From: an uncultured bacterium
GTDB taxonomy: Bacteria; Actinomycetota; Coriobacteriia; Coriobacteriales; Coriobacteriaceae
Assembly: GCA_905215095.1 (NCBI GenBank)
Contig: CAJMOL010000046.1
Coordinates: 1 to 9,036, forward strand
Direction of reading: 5' to 3'
Length of the DNA: 9,036 nucleotides
A program made the position numbers and the translations under genes. This document shows positions 1-5,643 of this stretch, one piece after another. The stretch's first letter is position 1, and every line of letters begins with the position of its first letter. The notes under the pieces are model-generated. The model was not told the origin of the DNA and searched no databases. It saw only the letters and a list, made by a program, of their open reading frames with translations.

Positions 1-32
1 GATTCGAGCGATTGTTGAGTTGCAAGTGACAT
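1..32 (-). CDS. argD: N-terminal start of a gene after argB, probably argD (acetylornithine aminotransferase)
   Basis: Only ten complete codons are visible (MSLATQQSLE) before the window edge. The ATG is at 32-30 and is preceded by GAAAGG about six bases upstream, a reasonable ribosome binding site. The frame follows argB by about 70 bp on the same strand. In argCJBD clusters the next gene is argD, the PLP-dependent enzyme that converts N-acetylglutamate semialdehyde to N-acetylornithine. The identification rests on position, since no catalytic residue is in view. The gap between argB and this start contains a short hairpin (GCGCC-ATAC-GGCGC, 50-63) without a T run, so it is not an obvious terminator. 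A different arg gene, or an unrelated one, remains possible. Confidence 0.5.
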   Translation of the reverse strand, partial: MSLATQQSLE

Positions 33-101
33 GGGATGCCTTTCGTTGGGCGCCATACGGCGCAGGGCTATGGGTGCAGGGACGCGACGACCGCGGGTCA
101 G

Positions 102-1082
102 CTAGACCGTCTGGAGCTTCTCGACCTCGTCGAGGTTCTCGGTCAGGCGTGCCGCAAAGGTCGAAAGCGGGTGCGGGTGCGTATCGAACTCGTAAGCCGT
201 CTCGGTGGAGTGGATCACGGTACCGACGCCAGCATCGGTCAGCAGCTCCAGCAGCAGCGAGTGCGGCGTCGTGCCGTTGATGATGTGGGCTCGGAACACA
301 CCGGCGGCAAGCGCATCGACAGCGGCGCGTAGCTTGGGAATCATGCCTTTGTCGACCTCGCCCCCATAGAGCATCTCATTAACCTCGTCGAGCGTCAGGT
401 TGGAGATGAGCGAATCCTTGTCGCTAAAGTCCTTGTACAGGCCATCGACGTCGGTAAGGAAGATCACCTTATGCGCGTGGAGCGCCGCCGCGACGGCACC
501 GGCGGCGGTATCGGCGTTGATGTTGAAGAAACCGCCGTCCTCCCCCGCCGCGACGGTAGCGATGACGGGGATGTACTCGCTATCGAGTAAGCGCTCGATA
601 TAGTCGGTGTTGACGTGCGTCACTTTGCCCACGCGACCGAGCTCGGGGTCGAGCGACTCGGCGATGAGCGTGCCGGCATCGCTGCCCGACACGCCCACGG
701 CCAGGTTGCCGTGGTGGTTGATGGCAGCAACCAGCTCCTGGTTAACCTTGCCGCCCAGCACCTCGCGCACGATATCCATAGTCGCCGGCGTGGTCACGCG
801 CTGGCCGTTCTTAAACTCGACGGGAATATCGTAATGGCTCAGCGCCTCGTTGATAGCCTTGCCGCCGCCGTGCACGATGACGGGGCGCATACCGATGATC
901 TTGAGCAAAACGATGTCGCTCATCACGTCGCGGCGCAGCTGCTCATCAACCATGGCGGCTCCGCCATATTTGATAACAACCGTCTTGCCGGTCAGGTTCT
1001 TAATCCACGGCAGCGCTTCGAACAGCAGCTGCGCGGTTGCTTCGTTGGATTCGCTCGAACGACAATCGCGTGCGAATTTCAT
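102..1082 (-). CDS. argB: Acetylglutamate kinase ArgB
   Basis: This enzyme phosphorylates N-acetyl-L-glutamate with ATP, the second step of arginine synthesis, in the cytoplasm. The 326-residue product has the amino-acid-kinase fold signatures in order: VVIKYGGAAM (Lys38, phosphate-binding Lys-Gly-Gly region), VIVHGGGKAIN (Gly-rich loop), NQELVAAIN, VGVSGSDAG, ITLLTDVDGL-like FLTDVDGLYK, INADTAAGAVA, KGMIPKL, and a C-terminal NGTTPHSLLLELLTDAGVGTVI. I chose ATG 1082 because GAGG lies about six bases upstream. The frame stays open for 20 more codons (to 1142), but that upstream ATG would give an unusually long N-terminus. The protein still carries about 25 residues before the core, somewhat more than short family members. 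It follows argJ by 81 bp, a gap that holds only a 4-bp CCGC/GCGG hairpin. The longer N-terminal type is associated in the family with arginine-inhibited hexameric forms, but this is not shown here. Confidence 0.96.
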   Translation of the reverse strand: MKFARDCRSSESNEATAQLLFEALPWIKNLTGKTVVIKYGGAAMVDEQLRRDVMSDIVLLKIIGMRPVIVHGGGKAINEALSHYDIPVEFKNGQRVTTPATMDIVREVLGGKVNQELVAAINHHGNLAVGVSGSDAGTLIAESLDPELGRVGKVTHVNTDYIERLLDSEYIPVIATVAAGEDGGFFNINADTAAGAVAAALHAHKVIFLTDVDGLYKDFSDKDSLISNLTLDEVNEMLYGGEVDKGMIPKLRAAVDALAAGVFRAHIINGTTPHSLLLELLTDAGVGTVIHSTETAYEFDTHPHPLSTFAARLTENLDEVEKLQTV

Positions 1083-1163
1083 AATCTGCCTCGTCTTTCG
1101 TATCGTTATCGCGTCGTGCTCCGCTGTCCGCAATCGCGGCAAGATGCGCAGCGTGCCTGGAAT

Positions 1164-2432
1164 CTAGGAACGGTAGTCGCCGTTGATGGAGATGTACTCA
1201 TGCGTGAGGTCGCAGGTCCACACGGTCGTTGCCGCGTCGCCTGCGCCCAGGTCGGCCGAGACCACGATCTCGGACGCCTCGAAACGTCGTAGAGCCTCGT
1301 CCTCATCAAAGGGAACAGTCAGACCGCCGCGACAGACAGGCATGCCCATCATGTCGATGGAAACGTCTTCCTGATTAAACTTCACGCCGCACTTGCCAAG
1401 CGCCATAGCAACACGGCCCCAGTTGCAGTCGTGGCCGGCGATGCAGGTCTTAACGAGCGGCGAGTTGGCAACGGCGCGGGCGGCGATATCGGCCTCCTCG
1501 TCGTTCGCGGCACCGGTGACGTTAACCGTCACGAGCTTGGATGCGCCCTCGCCATCTGCGGCGATGTTGCGCGCCAGGCTCTCGCACACCTCATGCACGG
1601 CAAAGGCCAGCTCATCGAAGGCGTCGGAGCCCTCGACAATGGGTTCGGCATCCGCGGCAGCAGCGCCGGAGGCAAGCATGATGCAGGTGTCGTTGGTCGA
1701 GGTGTCGGAATCGACCGTTACCTTGTTGAAGGTCTGCTTGACGGTGGAGAGCAACAGGGCGTGGAGCGCCGCCGGCTCGACGGGGGCATCGGTAGTGATG
1801 ACCGCGATCATGGTGGCCATGTTGGGCATGATCATGCCCGAGCCCTTGCACATACCACCCACCGTATAGGCATTGCCTGCGTGCCCCGCGGCCTCGCTGC
1901 GGTAACACACGGCATACTCCTTGGAGTGCGTGTCGGTCGTCATAATAGCGCGGGCGGCATCGGCGCCACCGTGGTCGGAGAGCGCCTCGTAGGCGGCGGG
2001 AACGGCAGTCTCAAACGTGTCGATCGGCAGAATCTGACCAATTACGCCCGTGGAGGCGACCAGAATCTGCTGGGGCTCGCAGCCGATGACCTGCGAGGCG
2101 ATGTTGCAGGTCTCGCGCGCGCAGGCAAGACCGGTCTCACCCGTGGCGGCGTTGGCATTGCCAGAGTTGACCGAAACGCCGGCAATGATGCCGTAGCCCT
2201 TGTCGGCGCCGCCCAGGTTGGCACGGCTCACCTGCACGGGCGCCGCACAAAAGCGGTTAGTCGTAAACACGCCGGCCCCGGGACAGGGTTTATCGGGCAC
2301 GACGAGCGCGTAATCCAGGCGCTCGGGATTCTTGCGGAATCCGGCATGGATGCCCGCCGCCTTAAAGCCGGCCGCCGCCGTTACGCCGCCCTCTACGGCA
2401 CGAATCTTGATATCAATCAGGTCGGTATTCAT
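1164..2432 (-). CDS. argJ: Glutamate N-acetyltransferase / ornithine acetyltransferase ArgJ
   Basis: ArgJ transfers the acetyl group from N-acetylornithine to glutamate, recycling acetyl groups in arginine synthesis. Some members also use acetyl-CoA, which cannot be decided from the sequence. The 422-residue precursor carries the family landmarks: SGNANAATG near residue 90, the oxyanion-hole segment STGVIG (127-132), GGMCKGSGMI (192-201), and the self-cleavage site MATM with Ala206-Thr207. Cleavage there gives alpha and beta chains with Thr207 as the nucleophile. The C-terminus YISINGDYRS fits the usual YxxINxDYR ending. I chose ATG 2432: AAGGAG lies 11 bases upstream. An in-frame GTG three codons earlier (2441) is only two bases from that ribosome binding site, too close to use. 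The gene lies between argC and argB, 134 bp after argC, in a gap containing a terminator-like structure. Presence of argJ implies the cyclic acetyl pathway. Confidence 0.97.
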   Translation of the reverse strand: MNTDLIDIKIRAVEGGVTAAAGFKAAGIHAGFRKNPERLDYALVVPDKPCPGAGVFTTNRFCAAPVQVSRANLGGADKGYGIIAGVSVNSGNANAATGETGLACARETCNIASQVIGCEPQQILVASTGVIGQILPIDTFETAVPAAYEALSDHGGADAARAIMTTDTHSKEYAVCYRSEAAGHAGNAYTVGGMCKGSGMIMPNMATMIAVITTDAPVEPAALHALLLSTVKQTFNKVTVDSDTSTNDTCIMLASGAAAADAEPIVEGSDAFDELAFAVHEVCESLARNIAADGEGASKLVTVNVTGAANDEEADIAARAVANSPLVKTCIAGHDCNWGRVAMALGKCGVKFNQEDVSIDMMGMPVCRGGLTVPFDEDEALRRFEASEIVVSADLGAGDAATTVWTCDLTHEYISINGDYRS

Positions 2433-2454
2433 CGTCCACACGACTCCTTATATC

Positions 2455-2537
2455 AAATAAAAAATGGGCATCGGTTGGTGCGCCACACCAGTCACAATCA
2501 TGAGACCAGCTTAAAAGTGGCGCCCCACTCGATGCCC
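2455..2537 (-). terminator. Terminator- or attenuator-like structure between argC and argJ
   Basis: On the minus strand the arms GGGCATCG (2537-2530) and CGATGCCC (2473-2466) pair perfectly over 8 bp. They are followed at once by ATTTTTTATTT (2465-2455). The 56-nt segment between the arms holds smaller hairpins, including AGTGG-GGCG-CCACT followed by TTTT, and TGGTG-TGGCG-CACCA. The outer stem plus T run resembles an intrinsic terminator with a long, structured loop. It sits inside the arg gene cluster, upstream of the argJ ribosome binding site, so full termination would separate argC from argJBD. It could be a partial terminator, an attenuator, or a boundary ahead of a separate argJ promoter. 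The long loop weakens the call. Confidence 0.5.
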
Positions 2538-2566
2538 GACTACCAAATCGTTAACAATCGAATGTG

Positions 2567-3637
2567 CTACACCGGGCACGCCACTGTGGGCAAGCCTCGT
2601 CGCTCGTCAAAACCAAAGACGATGTTGGCGCACTGGACCGCCTGGCCTGCTGCACCCTTGCACAGATTGTCGATGGCGCCCGTAGCCACCAGAACGCCCG
2701 CGCGCTTGTTGAGCGCGAGGCCGATCTGGGCGGCGTTGGTGCCGACGACCGAAGCCGTCTTGGGCTGCTGGCCGGCATCGAGTACGCGCACGAAGGTTCG
2801 ACCGGCGTAGAACTGCTTGTAATGGTCGACAACGTCCTCAAGGGTCAGCGTGTCGATAGCCTGCGGCGCGAGCGGCAGCGTCACCGTGGAGAGCAGGCCG
2901 CGCTTGAGCGGTGCCAAGTGCGGGGTGAAGACGATGCGGTCGGCCAGGCCGAGTATCTGCTCGATCTCGGGCGTATGACGATGCTTGCCCACGCCATAGG
3001 CCTCCAGGTTTTCGTCCGCGCTGCAAAAATGCGTACGGGCGTTGCAGGACTTACCGGCACCCGTCACGCCGCTGATAGCGTCAACGATCACGGGGCCACT
3101 CTGGGCAACCCAGCCGGCGCGCACGGCAGGCGCGGCGGCAAGGCTCGTTGCGGTGGGATAGCAACCGGCACAGGCGACCAGTACAGGCTTGCCGTCGGCG
3201 TGGTCGGATGCAGCGGTCTCCAAATCCTGGCAGAACAGCTCGGGCAGACCAAAGGCGCGGCTCTTGAGTAGCTCGGGGCTCGTGTGCTCGGCGGCATACC
3301 AGGCCTCAAAGGTGGCCGGATCGCTCAGGCGATAGTCCGCCGAGAGGTCAATGCAGGAGACTCCCGCGGCAAGCAGGGCGGGCACCTGTGCCATGGCAGC
3401 CGTGTGCGGCACGGCCAAAAAGACCGCGTCGCAGTTCTTGAGCTCGGGGGCATCATGCGTCGTGAAGACGAGATCGCTTACGCTGGTGAAGCTCGGGTAC
3501 ACCGCAGACAACGGCTGGCCGGCATCGGCGTTGGACGTAATGGCAGCAAGTTCAAACTCGGGATGACCGAGCACGAGGCGAATGAGCTCGGCTCCGGCAT
3601 ATCCAGCCGCGCCGACGATTCCAACCTTCAAAGACAT
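2567..3637 (-). CDS. argC: N-acetyl-gamma-glutamyl-phosphate reductase ArgC
   Basis: ArgC reduces N-acetylglutamyl phosphate to N-acetylglutamate semialdehyde using NADPH, the third step of arginine synthesis. The 356-residue product begins with the Rossmann motif VGIVGAAGYAGAELIRLV (residues 5-22). It has the catalytic cysteine in AGCYPT (Cys159), the substrate-binding SGVTGAGK (189-196), and KHRHTPEI (218-225) with the conserved histidines. Its length is normal for the family. ATG 3637 is preceded by AAGGAG six bases upstream, an almost ideal ribosome binding site. It is the first gene of the arg cluster; upstream lie an AT-rich control region with candidate ARG boxes and a leader hairpin. 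Confidence 0.97.
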   Translation of the reverse strand: MSLKVGIVGAAGYAGAELIRLVLGHPEFELAAITSNADAGQPLSAVYPSFTSVSDLVFTTHDAPELKNCDAVFLAVPHTAAMAQVPALLAAGVSCIDLSADYRLSDPATFEAWYAAEHTSPELLKSRAFGLPELFCQDLETAASDHADGKPVLVACAGCYPTATSLAAAPAVRAGWVAQSGPVIVDAISGVTGAGKSCNARTHFCSADENLEAYGVGKHRHTPEIEQILGLADRIVFTPHLAPLKRGLLSTVTLPLAPQAIDTLTLEDVVDHYKQFYAGRTFVRVLDAGQQPKTASVVGTNAAQIGLALNKRAGVLVATGAIDNLCKGAAGQAVQCANIVFGFDERRGLPTVACPV

Positions 3638-3651
3638 ATCAGACTCCTTGT

Positions 3652-3683
3652 CTGCGATTTATGCACCGATGCGCATTTCGCAG
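3652..3683 (-). promoter_or_regulatory. Hairpin in the argC leader just before the ribosome binding site
   Basis: On the minus strand CTGCGA (3683-3678) pairs with TCGCAG (3657-3652), and inside it ATGC pairs with GCAT around an 8-nt loop. The structure ends three to four bases before the AAGGAG of argC. It could influence translation or mRNA stability. No T run follows, so it is not a terminator. Its role is unknown. Confidence 0.35.
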
Positions 3684-3721
3684 CGGTCGTTATGAAGTGG
3701 GTTGAAACTTTAGCACCAAAA

Positions 3722-3760
3722 GATGCATATATACGCAAATCTTTTACATATTCATGCATT
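3722..3760 (-). promoter_or_regulatory. Candidate ArgR operator: two ARG-box-like palindromes before argC
   Basis: On the minus strand two 14-bp cores, TGCATGAATATGTA (3758-3745) and TGCGTATATATGCA (3737-3724), have centres exactly 21 bp apart. ArgR/AhrC hexamers usually bind two 18-bp ARG boxes separated by 3 bp, which is the same 21-bp period. Against the general consensus TGAATwwwwATTCA I count 10 and 11 matches of 14. The second core is itself nearly palindromic (12 of 14). The site lies 85-120 bp before the argC start, in the most AT-rich part of the region, and TATATA (3728-3733) inside it could serve as a -10 element. I see no convincing -35 box. Regulator identity is inferred from context. 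Confidence 0.5.
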
Positions 3761-3805
3761 GAAACAGTCCCGACACATTCACTCGAAGGAATTGACAAAT
3801 GAATA

Positions 3806-3858
3806 CGGGCCCCATATTGCTCAGCGCACCTTACGGTGACGTTGCAATGTGGGGCCCG
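3806..3858 (-). terminator. Strong inverted repeat, probable terminator of the flavin operon
   Basis: Two 15-bp arms, 3806-3820 (CGGGCCCCATATTGC) and 3844-3858 (GCAATGTGGGGCCCG), pair completely, with one G-T wobble. The 23-nt loop contains a nested CACC-TTAC-GGTG hairpin. It lies 45 bp past the stop codon of the last flavin-operon gene, where a terminator is expected. The downstream sequence on the minus strand (TATTCATTTG) is only moderately T-rich, and there is no T run on the plus side either. A repeat element or an RNA processing/stabilising structure are alternatives. Confidence 0.45.
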
Positions 3859-3903
3859 CTACATGCGAGAATTTGAATTGTCGAAGCTTGCTGAGAGACT
3901 CGT

Positions 3904-4314
3904 TTAGAGCTCGACCGGCACCCATTCGTCGTGATTGCAGATAAAAGCCTCGGGATCCTCGACGCTAAAGAAGACGAGCGTGGAATCGTCTGCGCCCTCG
4001 TAGTGCTCGCCTAGGCGCTCCAGGTGCTTCCAGCCTGCCTCGCGCATATCGGAAGCGGCTTGGTCATCCAGACCCGCACGCCCGCGCAAGATGAGCCAGC
4101 CATGGCCCGGCCACCAACTCGTGGCCTCAAAGCGCTGATTTTGCAGCAGCTCTTGCCAGACGTCTTTGGTGCGCGCCGTCACAAACCACAGCTTGCCATC
4201 CTGGATCTGCGCAAACGAAAACGGACGCACATGAGGCTGTCCGTCAACGCTCGTCGCCAAATACCATGCCGGCACCGACGTCAGATACTCCAACACCGTA
4301 TTCAATCCGTCCAT
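3904..4314 (-). CDS. Pyridoxamine-phosphate-oxidase-like FMN-binding split-barrel protein (copy 2 in operon order)
   Basis: A 136-residue protein of the small split-barrel flavin-binding type. The motif PAWYLATSVDGQPHVRPFSF near the N-terminus, followed by DGKLWFVTARTKDVWQEL, is typical of the pyridoxamine 5'-phosphate oxidase-like superfamily. In that fold the Arg-Pro and the Thr/Arg-Lys segments contact the FMN phosphate. It is shorter than true PdxH and lacks its C-terminal region, so a role in PLP synthesis is unlikely; the substrate is unknown. ATG 4314 is preceded by AGGAGG with four bases between, which fixes the start. It is a clear paralogue of the gene 51 bp upstream. Both follow ecfT without an obvious terminator, so it is probably the last gene of the riboflavin-uptake operon. 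Some members bind F420 or haem instead of FMN; the operon context favours FMN. Confidence 0.85.
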   Translation of the reverse strand: MDGLNTVLEYLTSVPAWYLATSVDGQPHVRPFSFAQIQDGKLWFVTARTKDVWQELLQNQRFEATSWWPGHGWLILRGRAGLDDQAASDMREAGWKHLERLGEHYEGADDSTLVFFSVEDPEAFICNHDEWVPVEL

Positions 4315-4365
4315 GTGTCCTCCTGGCGCTAGCTAATTCGGAACGGGTAGTTAATTTGAGACGCG

Positions 4366-4812
4366 CTAGAGCCCCAGGCGCTCCTCGCTGCCGTCGATAT
4401 CGCAGAACCGCGCGGCGATGTTGCGGACCGAGAAGAACGCAAGGCGGCCGTCGTTGGCACTATCGTGTTGCTCGCCGATGCCCACCATGTGCTTAAAGCC
4501 CGCCTGGCGCACCCGGTCACTCACGACCGCGTCGTCCTCGAGCGCGGCCTCGCCGGTCAGCACAATCCAACACTCCCCCGGTTTCCAACCCGAAACCTCA
4601 AACTTGGGGTTCGCGCTGAGCTCGGCCCACACATCCTTATCACGCGAGGTGCAAAACCACAGCTTGCCATCATCAACCATGGCAAACGAGAACGGCCTCA
4701 CGCGCGGCTGATGTCCGTCCGTCACGTCGATCGTGGCGAGATACCACGCCGGAATACGCCTAAGATACGAACAGGCGCGCTCGAGCTGCGCCGTGCGGTC
4801 GTTGTCGGTCAT
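4366..4812 (-). CDS. Pyridoxamine-phosphate-oxidase-like FMN-binding split-barrel protein (copy 1 in operon order)
   Basis: A 148-residue paralogue of the following gene. Shared blocks are IPAWYLAT, QPRVRPFSFA, DGKLWFCTSRDKDVWAEL and, near the C-terminus, QAGFKHMVGIGEQHDSANDG followed by FFSV. These are the flavin-binding and dimer-forming parts of the split-barrel superfamily; the specific reaction is unknown. It differs from its neighbour by a longer N-terminus and a two-to-three-residue insertion after YLAT. The ATG at 4812 follows the purine-rich GGAAAGGGG by five bases, a usable though not canonical ribosome binding site. It starts 30 bp after ecfT and no T-run terminator is present in between, so co-transcription with the transporter under the FMN riboswitch is likely. 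Confidence 0.85.
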   Translation of the reverse strand: MTDNDRTAQLERACSYLRRIPAWYLATIDVTDGHQPRVRPFSFAMVDDGKLWFCTSRDKDVWAELSANPKFEVSGWKPGECWIVLTGEAALEDDAVVSDRVRQAGFKHMVGIGEQHDSANDGRLAFFSVRNIAARFCDIDGSEERLGL

Positions 4813-4842
4813 AGGGACCCCTTTCCTGCGCTCGAATCGCGC

Positions 4843-5643
4843 CTAAACAAGTTGAAGATTGATGACAATGACGCAGATGAGCAGCAACGCCGTCACCACC
4901 GCCGCCAACGCGTCGCCGCGGCCAAATGCAAGCGCATGCAGACGTGTGCGGCCCTGCTCGCCATGATAGCAACGGGCATCCATGGCGGCAGACAACGTCT
5001 CGGCATGACGGAACACGCCCGTGAACAGCGGAATCGCCACACTGCCGAGCATACGCACGCCGCCGAGCGGGCCTCCCGTCACGCGCGCACCGCGGCTCGC
5101 CTGCGCATCGGCCGTCTGCTTCATCTCGGTGGCAAACTGCGGCATAAAGCGCAGCGCGATACCCATGATCATGCCGAGCTCATGCGCAGGGAGCCCCACG
5201 CGCGCAAACGGTGCGAGCAGACGCTCAAAGCCCGCGGTGAGGTCGAGCGTCGGTGTGGTGAGCGTGATAGCGCTCATACCGGCCATCATCAAGGTCAGGC
5301 GGCACGCCATAAAGGCGGCGGAATGCAGCGAGCCCTCGCTTATCTGCAAAAAGCCAAGCTGCCACAGAATGCGCCCGCTCTGGTCGGAAAACAGGTTGAG
5401 CACTGCGACCACCACGACAATCGCCAGCAATGGTGCCATCGATGATAGGACCCGGCGCAACGGCACCCGGGACACGGCATAGATCAGGACAACGAAGATT
5501 GCGACCGGGACCAGTCCGCGGAAGCTGCTGACCGTGAGCGTCGTGATCAGAAACACAAAGCCCAAGAGCAACTTGGTTCGCGGGTCCAGGCGGTGGATTG
5601 CACTATCGCCGGGATAGTAGCTGCCAAACGAAAACGCCTCCAT
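4843..5643 (-). CDS. ecfT: ECF transporter transmembrane component EcfT
   Basis: EcfT is the membrane scaffold that couples the two ATPases to the substrate-binding S-component. The 266-residue protein has hydrophobic segments at about 24-40, 43-58, 68-84, 107-129 and 244-264. Its cytoplasmic part carries the two coupling motifs, AQASRGA (180-186) and AMDARCY (220-226), whose arginines contact the ATPase Q-loop grooves. The length is typical. Its ATG overlaps the stop codon of the ATPase gene by one base (TAATG), which suggests translational re-initiation and matched expression. The second motif has Cys in place of the Gly seen in many EcfT proteins (ARG); this variant also occurs in the family as far as I know. 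Confidence 0.93.
   Translation of the reverse strand: MEAFSFGSYYPGDSAIHRLDPRTKLLLGFVFLITTLTVSSFRGLVPVAIFVVLIYAVSRVPLRRVLSSMAPLLAIVVVVAVLNLFSDQSGRILWQLGFLQISEGSLHSAAFMACRLTLMMAGMSAITLTTPTLDLTAGFERLLAPFARVGLPAHELGMIMGIALRFMPQFATEMKQTADAQASRGARVTGGPLGGVRMLGSVAIPLFTGVFRHAETLSAAMDARCYHGEQGRTRLHALAFGRGDALAAVVTALLLICVIVINLQLV

Noticed and set aside
2433..2441. GTG at 2441 as the argJ start
   Set aside because: Only two bases separate it from AAGGAG, too close for initiation; ATG 2432 fits better.
2448..2501. Seventeen-codon leader reading frame upstream of argJ on the minus strand
   Set aside because: It has no ribosome binding site and no run of arginine codons, so an attenuator peptide is not supported.
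615..2810. Long open frames on the plus strand opposite argB, argJ and argC (for example 615-1292 and 1431-2810)
   Set aside because: They are antisense shadows of three well-recognised genes, have low-complexity arginine/glycine/histidine-rich translations, and no family motifs.
4465..5445. Plus-strand open frame of 326 codons opposite ecfT and a split-barrel gene
   Set aside because: The translation is rich in His, Arg and Ala as expected for the complement of GC-rich genes, and it overlaps two convincing genes.
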